A stretch of DNA of 64,000 bases from Nansenia antarctica (Eukaryota > Chordata > Actinopteri > Argentiniformes > Microstomatidae): NCBI GenBank assembly GCA_963989245.1, contig OZ022348.1:29489623-29553622 (forward strand), read 5' to 3'. Under the pieces are notes generated by a model. That model searched no databases. It was not told the DNA's origin and worked only from the letters and a program-made list of their open reading frames with translations. Shown here piece after piece: positions 40,723-51,947 of this stretch; the first letter of the stretch is position 1; each line of letters opens with the position of its first letter. Position numbers and translations under genes: made by a program.

Positions 40723-43163
40723 TTAGAATCGCTGCTTTCGTGCCTTGGCTGCAGCAAATGCTGCCACCAGATCTTCCAGGTCCAAAGATCTTCTAACCTC
40801 CTGTTCTATCGAGATTTGTGCCAGCCCTGAAAGCCTTTCCTGGCTCATGGTGGACCTCAGGTAAGTCTTTATAAGCTTCAGGCTCGAGAAGCTTCTCTCG
40901 CCAGATGCGACAGTGACCGGAAGTGTTAACAGGAGCCGCAGGGCAATACTGAGATTCCCATAGAGATCTAGAAGTTCCTCCTTGTATATGTAGTCCAACA
41001 TCTGTCTTGGAGAGACACACACATCATCAGGGAATGTGTGGATAGCAGCCCTGACCTCCATCACCATCTCCTCTCCATCGATGTCATCCATAAGATTTAG
41101 GCACTGCTTCTGAAGCCTTCCAGACGTATTTGCCTTTGTCATTTCCTCTTTGGAGAACATAAAACCATACAGGCTGTAAATATCCTCCATCTTTGAGAAC
41201 CTGCTAGTGATACTGGTGAGGGCGGCGTCCACCATTGGAAGAAAAAACTCCCGATTGAAGAGGTCATCTGGTGTAGACAATGTTTGTTCTCTGCCCTCAT
41301 ATAGAAACTGCCTTTTTGTTCTTTTTATTCTCTTTTCAGGAAGCCTCATGTCAATCTCTAGAATCTCGGCAATTTCTCTTGCTTCTGCCTGGCAGGAAGC
41401 AAGCCCACGGTCCCTGAAGTCTGTAAGGTAGTTCTTGACTCCTCCAAGTTCCGTTCTCAGCGTTTGGATGGAAACTGTGGGGCTTTGTAATATTTTGCTA
41501 GCATGATTGATCTGGTATAAGACATTGTACCAGACCACCATGCATAGCAGAAACTGCCAGGTCATCAGCTCACCCCGTATGCCCCCGGCTGAGGACATTG
41601 TCTCGGAGTCCTTCTTTTCTACAGCAAATTCCTTCAGTGCAGACAGTGCTTGCACCATCTCTGGCATCTGGTACCTCAGAGCCTTCACACTCTGGATCCT
41701 TGCCTCCCTTCTTGTCACTGATAAAGATTTCAGAGTGAGGTCCTTGACATGTTATTGCAGGATTGCCCAGCGTGACACAGATGAACTAAAAAGGTATCAG
41801 TATGCAGTATCTGCAAAATACCAAAGAGGGACATAGACAGCACAGAGGATTTTGCTGCATCTGCTACTACGAGATTCAGAGTGTGACTGCTGCAGGGAAC
41901 ACATGATGCCTTGTTGTTCACCTGCAGTAATCTTGCCTGAACCCCCTGTTTGTGGCCCATCATGTTGCTCCCATTGTCGTAGGATTGGCCACGACAGTCT
42001 GCAATATTTAGGTTGTGCTTTTTCAGCTTTTCCAGAAGCATCTCAAACAGGCATTTTCCAGTTGTGTCTTGTGCATCAAGAAAGCCAATGAAGTGTTCAC
42101 TGACAGAGGCACCAATGGATGTTTCACAGTTGACAATTCGCAGAACAATAGTGAGTTGTTCTGTGTGACTTATATCAGGAGTGCAATCCATTATGACAGC
42201 GTAGTATTTGGCCTTGGTTACCCTTCTGATTATCTCCTCAACTACTTTGTCTCCGACCAATTCAATAATCTCGTTTTGGATATTACTGCTGAGGTAATGC
42301 ACTGTGGTTTCCTGGTTCTGGATTCTTCGCACATGTTCACTCAGGACTGGATCGAATTTTGCCATTAATTCAATCTCTGCTAAAAAGTTTCCATTATGTC
42401 TGTCAAACAAGACTTTAGTATGGCCTCTTAGAGCTTGGTTTCTTTCGGCTAGATGGCATATGATAGCAATGACTCTTCTTATGACACCCTTCCAGTGCTC
42501 CACCTCATGCGTCATCAAATCTTGTTGGGTCTAATCTAATCTAATTTTTTCCCCATTTTTCATTGTTCTATTGTAGTGATCAATTGTGAATCTAAGTTGA
42601 ATCGTATCTGTATTTTTTGGAAACTCTAAGTCAGTAACCTGGACAGGCCCTTTTCTGACAAGAAACAACCATGCTGCATCTGGTATTTTACCAGTAGGCC
42701 ATTCTGCAGGGTCATCAGATATTGTCAATGTCTCGATTATATCTGAACTCTTGGTCGGGCTGCTGCTGGCACTAGGGGGTAGGGTGTCCTTGTCGTGGTG
42801 ATTATCCTCTTCCACTAGAGAGAGAATAACAGTGTTCACTTGTCTCAATTGGCCACTGGGCAAGACTATCTAATATTATGAAAGGGCTTGGAGTAGGCCT
42901 ACCTTCTGTAGGAGTGATGGCATGATGGAGAGGCAGCATGTGCTGAATCCTCTCCCTCGTCATGAACGACATGTGGTTGTGTGGATGTTGATGGAACTAC
43001 TGGAAGAAAAATAATACATACTGCATGAAAGAGAGCGAGAGAGAGAGAGCGAGAGCGGTAAATAAAGGGGCCTGTAAGCATAGGATACATTGAACTTACA
43101 GTCAGTATCAGAAGTGGTACCTGGAGATGGTTCCGATGGCTTCAAAAATTTCAACAATGCTCC
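40723..43163 (-). pseudogene. hAT transposase gene with intact dimerisation domain
   Basis: Minus-strand blocks: exons about 43163-43090 (LLKFLKPSEPSPG) and about 43010-42902, then 42863-42531 (DPAEWPTGKIPDAAWLFLVR), 42518-41730 (VIMDCTPDISHTEQLTIVLR, SYDNGSNMMGHKQGVQARLL, SHTLNLVVADAA) and 41718-40723 ending LLLTLPVTVASGERSFSSLK, the hAT C-terminal dimerisation motif. A TAG at about 42529 and loss of the TTF-type zinc finger and cleavage-side residues between 42531 and 42518 break it. A further deletion and frame change lies near 41720-41830. Type: TTF zinc-finger/ZMYM-like hAT. Confidence 0.85.
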
Positions 43164-43451
43164 TAAGGCCAAAATGGAAAACACATTACATGGCAAGAAT
43201 GTGTTAAAACGAACTGCATGGCTTGCAATGTGAAGCTAAGCTAACATACTACACTGTCACATTAGCTAGCCTTTTTTTAAAGGCTTTAATATAGGCTACA
43301 TGATGTATTAACTATTTGTATTTTGTACCCAGCTGTCAACTAAATACGTAACAAATAAATAGTTAACTTTAAAAATGTTACTTGCTAGCTAACGTTAGCT
43401 AGCTTAGCTGGATCATTAGTGAAAGCTAGCCAGCTATTAGCCCCCAATTTA

Positions 43452-43577
43452 GGACCCCAATTGAAATAAGCCAGTGGCTTTCTTGGGTTTTTATCCTTCT
43501 AGTTGACCTTGTATGTAATATGTACTTTCATGTACCTACTTCTGCAAATCTTCTAATAAAGTTTTCAATCAATCAAT
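43452..43577 (+). repeat. Short interspersed repeat, second copy
   Basis: Reverse-oriented partner of 2301-2424, ending in CAATCAATCAATCAA. Confidence 0.65.
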
Positions 43578-43589
43578 CAAAGCCTCAGG

Positions 43590-43618
43590 ATCAGGCTTTC
43601 GTCTACCGAAAGCCTGAT
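43590..43618. repeat. 12-bp perfect hairpin
   Basis: ATCAGGCTTTCG, loop TCTAC, CGAAAGCCTGAT. It begins 13 nt after the end of the ATCA-tailed repeat. Confidence 0.8.
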
Positions 43619-44874
43619 GACTTTTGTTAGCAGAACTCGTGTTGGTGGGTGGTAACCTATGATAAAATGATTTTTTAAAAACTGCCCCGCTGAACCAATG
43701 AGAAGGACGGGGGGGCGGTGCTTCCCATCGGTCCGGCCTATCAGTGTCCTAGATTTGCCGCTCGCTCCGGGCGGCACATAGAATCCGTTCTATGGATAAA
43801 GGTCTCCAGACGTTTGGAGCGAGAGCAAAGCGGAAGTGGAAACGGCTGGCACCGCGAGACTAGCCAGCTATCAATAAACTACAATACAAACGTTTGCTAG
43901 TTAGGTATTTAATCGTGGTGTATTTATTTATCATAATCCTGGTGTCGTTTTTCATTGTCTTCTCGTTTCTTTTTTCTTTTTTGGTGACCAGAAATGTGCG
44001 ATCGCTTCATGATTGCTGCTGACAGTTGAGAGGCAGCTAGAAGTCAATTTCAAGCTAGAAGGTGCACTTCATGGGAGGTTTAAGGGGGTTGCCATTGCAA
44101 AATATAGATAGATAGATACTTTATTGAATCCCTTGTTTTTTTTTGTTTTTTTTTTAAATTGACGGGGCGCCTCTGCCATGGGGGTACACAATCTCCATAC
44201 TTGACTCAAGTATAGTAGAAGTAAAATGTTATCAAAGAAAAAGCACCAGAATATTAAATAATATATAATAAATTCAAATATTTAAGTACTAGTAATAAAT
44301 GCATCATAGACTGTAAACTCACTGCTAAATAAAAAAGAAAGACTGAAGTCCAGTGAAATGTCTTCTTTTCAAACAAATGGCAACGGCAACCTTTGAGAGA
44401 GAGAGAAACAGAGACAAGGGTAGACATGATCATTTAGTAGTAGTAGTAATAATTGCATAATTATTAGTACCTTTTTACTTACTGTAGAACAATGTAGAGA
44501 TAGCAGCATATCTGGAAAACAGCCACTTCAACAAACTATAACAATAATGCCATCTCCTGATGGAGAGAGAGATAGATAATTAATTCAAAATGGTAAATTG
44601 TACATTATCATGTGACAGATTCAGATGATCAGAGCATCTTCCAGAAAATGGAGAAAAAAATCTGACAGCTACTGTACTGTATACTCACTTAGTGGAAATG
44701 GCTGCATGGCCCTCTGGATACTAGTCTCAACAACAATGGACAATGAACCATACAGGGCATCCTTAGAGAGGTGGGGAACTGGGGATAACAATGAGTGAGT
44801 CACATGATCAAATTATCTTCAGTCTAAAAAGCTGCTAAATTATTAGAATAATTGTATTTGAATATTCTCTAACC
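43619..44874. other. Non-coding stretch
   Basis: Contains a GC-rich segment (43680-43860) that might be a promoter or a transposon 5' end, and a GATA-type tail ATAGATAGATAGATACTTTA at about 44103 of the kind that ends fish SINEs/LINEs. I see no gene. Confidence 0.35.
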
Positions 44875-46268
44875 TTAGTACAACAGCAGTTTCCTCATGA
44901 GCTCACTCTTCTCTGCCACTTTGTCAATGACAGTGTCTGTGTCCAAAGCCACAAGGACATCTTTCTCAGTGGCCATCAACATGAAGGCTTCCAGTTTGCT
45001 GGAAGACAGGCTGCTCCTCAGTCTGCTTTTTATGTACTTCAGTGTTGAGAATGATCGCTCGCAGGCCACCTGGGTTATTGACAATGTCAGCAATAACTTG
45101 AATGCAAGTCCAAGCAAGGGGTATGCATCTGTGAGCATGTTGAATCTCAGCAGAATTTGGTAGCAGCACAGCGGGCACTCTTTGCAGAAGGCACAACTTT
45201 TGGTGATGATCTCCATGTCCTCTTCCTTTCCTCCATCGGGTCCCTCTTCCACTGTCCTGGTCACATATTCTTCTAGTGGTGATGTTTTCAGCTTGTCCCA
45301 CTGGCTTGCTAAGCTTTTCAGCTCCGACTGCAGGTTGTCCACCGTTGCCATGCTCTCAAATTTAACCAGGCATTTGCTGAGGTCTTCAAGAGCAGATTCA
45401 GGGAGAGGGCTAGTTCGGATCAGATTAAAGTTTTTGGGATCCAGACAGGACAAGTCTGAATAAAGATTGCCATGGGTCAGGAATCTTCTGGCCTCAAAAC
45501 AATCTGGTTGTGGACGGTGACCTCGTAGACTCTGTCAGCATCCTCCCGTGGCTCATCCTGAGCCATTTCTCCTGGCATGGCTTTTTTTTCCTGATTCTTT
45601 TCTGTGGCAGTGCAGCCTCCACTTCCAGGTCTGTCTCCTCATCGTGCTCCTTGATTTTTTCAGTGGCCCACTTCACAAAGCTGTCAGCAGCATCCTTTAC
45701 AGCGTGGAAATACCTCGCTATCTTTTTGAGGGCCTCTTGTGTGGACATGACCATTATGTGGGCAGAGAGGATGTCCATCCCTTCCGTCTGCAGGTACTTT
45801 GACAGGGGAGATGTCTGCTCAAATATCCTCAGGAATATTTGAGCCGTCAGGATGGTCTCATACCTGAGTAGGCCCTCCTTGTACCCTCTGGCTTTGGTGC
45901 GTATATTGCTTTTCGCAGTCTTCTGCTCCTGTATGGACGTGAGGGTGAACAGAACATCAACATACAGACTGTCTTGAGGCTTTCCAAATGACCCATACAC
46001 TTTCTTGAGGGCATCGTGCTTGGCCCACCAGCGTGTCGCTCCTATTGGAGCAATGCGCCTGTGCCTCTTGTCCTGGCTCTCCTTCTCCCACAGGTTCATT
46101 CTCTGGTACGACTCCCTTATGAACACTGCTGTGTCATTGAGGAGACCAAAGAGTGATCCACTCTCAATGACGATTTGAGTAGTGTCTGCCAGCACCAGAT
46201 TCAGGACGTGTGCATAGCACCATACATGGACATGTGTGGGGGACTGTGTTGCCAACAGTGCAGAGAAT
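44875..46268 (-). pseudogene. Second hAT transposase fragment
   Basis: 46255-45494: HVHVWCYAHVLNLVLADTTQ, GATRWWAKHDALKKVYGSFG. 45453-44875: LAFKLLLTLSITQVACERSF and STLKYIKSRLRSSLSSSKLE, the hAT dimerisation domain. One frame change near 45470. The N-terminal half is missing: at 46268 the coding sequence (FSALLATQSP) is cut by the end of another transposon. Confidence 0.85.
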
Positions 46269-47690
46269 AGGGTTGGGTATCGTTTGGGTTTTATCCGGTA
46301 CCGGTACCTAACCGATACTTTAAAAACGGTACCGGTACCGAAACGGTACTTAATTCGGTACTTTTGATTTTAAAAAATGACATATATATAATAACATGGT
46401 CGACAACATTAAACAGCTTTTCACTTTTTTTATTGCTGAGGCACAATATATATTAGTTAAATACACACTCAAATTAAAATAAATGAAAATAAAACTCCTG
46501 CTGAGGCACAATATACATACATATAACATTACAGTGAAATATACACTCAAATAAATAAAAATAAAACTCCCACCTCAGCAATTCTTTTGCAAAAAGATCA
46601 GCATATTTGCCTTCTCTGGCAAAATACGACACCTCTCTTGACTAATTGCATGACCTGCACATGAGAAAACCCTCTCAGATGGTGTGGATGAGGCTTGTAC
46701 ACACATTATTATTTGAAAGCTTAGACAGTATGGGGAGGCTGTCCCGCTTCCCCCACCACCAGGCTGCAGGGTCTTGACCTGATGGGATTGAAGACAAACT
46801 TGTGTACATTTCAATCTCTTTCTGGACCACTTCAGTGATGGGGAGGGCACTATTACTGGTCACTGTTTCCTGAAGAAGCTCTCGGTCCTCATCCTCAAAC
46901 AGCTCCTCTAGGGCTGACTTTTTGGCACGCTTCTTGTGCTGAAAAATACATAAAAGTAGTGTTTAGACAAACACACTTAAAAAATTGCTTTCGTTCATTT
47001 GAGGTATTCCATGATTATTAATGAACTTACATGTTCCTCTGCCTTGTCCTCATCTGATTCTTCTTCCCCTGGCCCTGTGCCCTCCTGGAGGGCCTCCATT
47101 GGAAGCTGTAGGCACAATTTTGCACATAAATAGCGATACTTCATCATAGAAATGGTATTATAGGACACATAATAAACAAGGATGAGGATAAAATACCTGT
47201 TCTGTTGCACAGGCACTGGCAACTGCTGCTTTCTTCAACCTCTCCCAGGCATCAGCATATTTAAATCTGCCTTTGAAGCGAGGGTCCATCGAAGTGGCCT
47301 CCTGGAGAAAGTTCTGAATATCTGCATGCATTCTGTAAATGAACATGACAAACTGTTTAGTGTGTAACAGTGACATTATGTGGTTTGCCCTCTTGTAAGC
47401 ATAGGCTATGCTTGGAAATGGAAAATACCTGGTATCGCTTTTTCAGATCTCCCCAGACCGCCTCTTTCACAGCACGGGTGAACAGAGTGTCGTCTCCTTC
47501 AATCACCCTGAAATGCTTCTCCAGCTTGTTCAGGATGGGGAGAATTTCGCCACATGTGGGGGACCTCTCACTGGATACGCAGAGGGTTGAGGTGTACAGC
47601 AACTTCATGACGTTCACAAACTCCTCTGCTTTCTGGAAGTCATCGTCTGTGAGCCTTTCCAGCCTGGGTGAAAAAAGAAGATAAATAAAG
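46269..47690 (-). mobile_element. ZBED-type hAT, 3' half, inserted in the second hAT
   Basis: The end starts AGGGTTGGGTATCG after CAGAGAAT at 46261-46268, followed by subterminal repeats of the palindrome GGTACCGGTACC (46294-46345). Coding pieces on the minus strand: about 47617-47430 (LPILNKLEKHFRVIEGDDTL), about 47345-47200 (TSMDPRFKGRFKYADAW) and 46850-46575 (ASSTPSERVFSCAGHAISQE, ZBED-type dimerisation domain). The 5' end was not found. Confidence 0.75.
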
Positions 47691-48473
47691 AATAAAAAAT
47701 ATCAACGAAGTTGTTTAACAACTGATCTTTTCAAGGTCCACTTCTCCATACTCCATCACCCAGGTATAATGTACAGTGAAATGTTATTGCTAGCTCATAA
47801 AGCAGTGCTGCCAAGACTCACGCAATCGCCGTGAGACTCACGCATTTCAACCAGTTCTCACGCTCTCACGCCGCATCTCTATTTCTCACGGCGAGAAATA
47901 ACAATTGTTTTACGGGACTTTTATTTTTGAAATTCCTTGAAAGAAAGCTACCGGACATGAGTTTCGTGGCATCTTTCTGCACGCGCGTTAACTTGAGTCT
48001 GCAATCGAAGCGGCAGACGAGCGCTGATGGAAGAACCTGTGTTCACACGAGCTGCAAGAACGTAGCAAGCAGTGTTGCCAGATTGGGCTACTTTTGGTCA
48101 CACTGGACGGGTGGATTCGGCAGCTTTTAGACCGGTTGGGCTGGACATTGTCATTGACATTGTCAATTCCCACGCCAATCTTCTGTTTTTTGTTTCTCTA
48201 CTGTAACATAACCAGGTACATTAATAATAATAATAATAATTATTAATAATTACAATTTACAATACAAATACAACAATTGGGGGTCCCTCCCCAAAAAATT
48301 GGACAAAATCAACCACCAAGCCCTCATTCTGACCCAGGAAAAACCCTGGTATGTACTGTATAACATGATAGCCATCTATGAGCAATGCACTGTATATAAG
48401 ATGATGACCACGGGTCTTTCTGCTGCTGACCAAGGGGCTGAGTCCTGTTGATGGGGCCAATTTTTCTTTTAGA
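47691..48473. other. Non-coding stretch with possible transposon termini
   Basis: CACG-rich short repeats at 47820-47900, then CAGTGTTGCCAGATTGGG at 48068, a sequence often found at fish hAT ends. (TAA)n at about 48222. No gene seen. Confidence 0.3.
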
Positions 48474-50168
48474 GTCTGTAGCTGGGTTTCCGTTAACCGA
48501 TAATTACCGGTCTTTGTCCGGTAAAAGTTGTTGAAGTCCGACAAATTGAAAAGTCGTCGGACATATTGTCCGGTGAAAATAATTCCCTTTGAATACAATT
48601 CGCTAAAGTTCACATTCTGATTCCTTCTATTTTAAAAAAGACGAATATATAGGCTATGTATTTCTTTTATTATGATATGATTTGACACCGGCATGATGAT
48701 GACTCCTAATGTATAGGCCGGCCTATGCGAAACAGCGCACAGGTGCCACATGGGATTGATGCCAGATGGGATTACAGCTTAACCAGTCTATTACCGCTTA
48801 AACACAGTAGCCCATTCGGCGGTAACCCATGCCTATCTGGCAACCCTGCCAACCCGTCCACCATAGTAATACGCAAACGTTGCAGCTCAAAGTGCACCAT
48901 AGCGAGCGATTAAATTAATGGAAAGATGGCAAAACAAAGTAAGCTTAGCAATTATTTCATGAAGCCAAGCAACAATGAGTCTGAGCCTGAGGAGAAGTCT
49001 GACTCTGAAGACGTTGGCCAAGATAGCCTGCTTGATTCCCGTCTCCAGTGTGCCTGCAGAGAGAGGATTCTCTCTGCAGAACCGAATTAAAACTGCGGAC
49101 CGAAGTCGCCTTGGGGAGGGGCAAGGTCACACGGCTAATGCGCATTGCAAGTTGCGGAGAGACACTTTGCAGCTTTGATTTCAAGTCCGCAGCTGCACGC
49201 TTCAATGCTGCCAAAAAGCGACGTAGGCCTAATAAGTAGCTGAATTATATGAGCAGCCATTGTTATTTTCAGAGTTTTTACTCTAGGCTATTTTATTTAA
49301 GGCTATCCCCTATCTATCTGAGAAAAGGCATAGGCGATAGGCCTAGGCCGTAACATCGAACGGAAATTAGCCTATACATACGCATTGCAAGTTAATTTAA
49401 AGCCTATTTATTTTCAAAGAGTTTTATTCTATTTTATTTTATCTGATAAAAGGCATATGAACGGAAATTAGGCTAGCCGTGTCACGCCAGAAGCCTACAT
49501 GCTTGCACTGTTACTGTTCAATAAAATGTTATACATCTAGACATTGTGGTATTTCTTTATATACGTATCCCAGACTGCCTATCAATTGTTTCTCAATAAA
49601 CAGTTATGTTCTCCCCATTGTCATACTCCCGAGCTAAACGAAATGCCTTCCCAACCAGCGAGACCTGGTTATAGAAATGACGGTGTTTTATTGATTTAAA
49701 AAAAAGGGTAAAACTGGAAAGAGAAAATAGAAAACTCACATTAATCCCAAACAATTTAACAAACTTCAGTTAACGTAATGTGGAGTCCGTTCATTGATCG
49801 ATGCTGTCTGTTCAGTTCCCAGTGAGGCGCCCGTTCAGCGCTGGACCCGTTCAGCACTGGATTTGACGCATGGCATAGCGCGCATGCGTCAAATCATGTT
49901 ATATTATTATATATTATATAGCTCGCATCTAATCGTATCGGATGAGAAATAGACATTAAATGGCATATATAGGCCGCTACACAACAGTAATCACCGCGAC
50001 AAACAGCTATATTCGATTTGGAAGAAAAAAAATATGATTTTGAATTTTTTTTTTTTTATTATATTTTAATATGATGACCGGAATATATCACGTTTGTCCG
50101 GTAAATTGAATTCTTACCGGACACGATGTCCGACGGCAAATTTTTCTAACGGAAACCCTGGTCTGTAG
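48474..50168 (+). mobile_element. hAT element with TIRs and 8-bp target duplication
   Basis: GTCTGTAG lies at 48474-48481 and 50161-50168. The element is 48482-50160 (1679 bp). Its ends CTGGGTTTCCGTTA and (reverse) CAGGGTTTCCGTTA are terminal inverted repeats, followed on both sides by CCGGTAA/TCCGG subterminal motifs. Inside, about 48978-49239 encodes LAKIACLIPVSSVPAERGF, a hAT dimerisation motif, in overlapping shifted frames. It is a deletion derivative that would need transposase in trans. Confidence 0.9.
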
Positions 50169-50406
50169 GCTACTGTATTTGTTTATTAAGATTTCATAAA
50201 TATGATATTGTCTGAATTTTTTTCTTGTTTTATAAAATGTTAATTATTTTCATTGTGCTGGTTTATTATGAACAACATGTAAAATTGCAGGAAACTAGCA
50301 CAAATAATTGGGTGGGAGAGAGGGGCCGCCGCTGCCAAAACGTGCACAGTTTTGGGTCGCTCCACCGCCAAAAACCTCACTCCAAACTTTTGGTGAAACT
50401 TGGCAG

Positions 50407-51026
50407 TGCAGTGGTAATTAGGAGCTAGTAGTAACTGTGGTGACTGTTTCCTCCTTAGTCACCGCGACTGTTGAACTGTAAACTTTAGTTGACTCGTGAT
50501 ACCAACACCGACGACTTCTGTACTTTACTATAAAAACATGATACACTAAAACGTTTCGCATGTGGCAACACGGTCAAAGACTGTGTGCTCACCAGTTCAA
50601 TCAGTAACACCTGTAGCCTACCGGTGAGCTCACCTATGTACCTGTGCGCAGTGGCGCCGGCAGGATTAGATTTCATAGTACGCACAGAAACGTAGCAAAA
50701 CTTTTGCAGACTACTTTTGTGGACACCCTACATTATGGTGACTGCGCACCCGAAAATCCATTGCTTGTAAATGTCTTTAGTGAGCCACACATCCTGAAAT
50801 GTACATTTGCCAGGCATAGCGACAGCTGCTTGCTGCCGCTTAACCTGCACCGGAATTTTCTTGAGGCAAGAGCGTGGTGCGACTCAGATAGCGGGAGAAA
50901 CATGCAGACAGCGTAACGTAGCATATTTACTAACATTACGTTAACAAGTTTAGATTGTATTCCCCTCTCTCTCCCTCTTTAAAACAAAAAACATATATTA
51001 ATTTTTTCTCAAATTCACAAACTTTC
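50407..51026 (+). repeat. Direct repeat element, copy 1
   Basis: Begins TGCAGTGGTAATTAGGAGCT and ends TTCACAAACTTTC. It is flanked by a 22-bp duplication (sharing CTTTTGGTGAAACTTGGCAG) at 50385-50406 and 51027-51048. Copy 2 is at 54678-55514. No coding domain recognised. Confidence 0.7.
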
Positions 51027-51221
51027 AACTTTTGGTGAAACTTGGCAGCCCTGCAGTATGTTGTATTACCTCTAGGTAAGGCACATACTTGGGGGTAGCC
51101 ATATGGCCTCTCTCTATCACTCAGTATTATTGTGAAGTATACAATGTCGGTTTGTAAGCATATAAAGCTGTTGTGTCCAGACTCAGAGGTAGTGCTGGTT
51201 TATGTCCCATCCCATCGCACG

Positions 51222-51223
<2 letters not shown>

Positions 51224-51263
<40 letters not shown>

Positions 51264-51385
51264 GCTGGTTTATGTCCTGTCCCAATACCATAAACTAATG
51301 CAGGACAGCAGCGTTGTCAGGAGAGCCGTTGGTTGCTTGGCTGAGGAGGCTGGACCTGGACATGTACTCCTGTACTTAACCCACA

Positions 51386-51448
<63 letters not shown>

Positions 51449-51560
51449 ACAGACTCTTAACCCCCCCCCCCCCCACACACACACACACACACACACATGT
51501 ACACACACACAGCTTACTCTTAACACACGTACACACACACACACATAATCACAGACACAT
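51224..51560. repeat. (AC)n microsatellites
   Basis: Dinucleotide runs at about 51224-51260, 51385-51445 and 51475-51500, with flanking imperfect runs. Open frames here give only Thr-His or Val-Cys repeats. Confidence 0.95.
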
Positions 51561-51947
51561 ACACAAACCCATAGTTGTACATACACTTAACCGCATAGAC
51601 ACACAACCAAGTCAGTACAAACACAAGTATGGCAACACCCGTAGGTCCATATTGTTGCATATAATTCTAGGAAAAATATTGCTTGACACTTCAGAGTTTT
51701 ATACTATAGGTTGAACATTTTCTGTGTGACTGTCGTAATAGATTTGTGAGTGCCAGATGTTAACCTTTTTTCTTTTCTTTTTTACTCTTTAGCTTTCCCA
51801 GTGGAAACTCAAACGGGTCATACTGTAATACAAGGTGAGTTGTACTGTATGCAAGGCAAAGCATGCTTATGTGACTTATTTGAAACATGATTCTCTTAAT
51901 TTTTGATTCCTAGTATTTACAAAAAACATTATTCATATCTTTTACAG

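Noticed and set aside
48068..48847. Possible terminal inverted repeat pair (CAGTGTTGCCAGAT and reverse CAGGGTTGCCAGAT) overlapping the hAT at 48482
   Set aside because: Flanking 8-mers do not match, and similarity fades after about 20 bp; nesting order would be inconsistent with the intact hAT.
51202..51714. 170-residue open frame of Thr-His repeats
   Set aside because: It comes entirely from (AC)n runs; no non-repeat protein sequence supports it.
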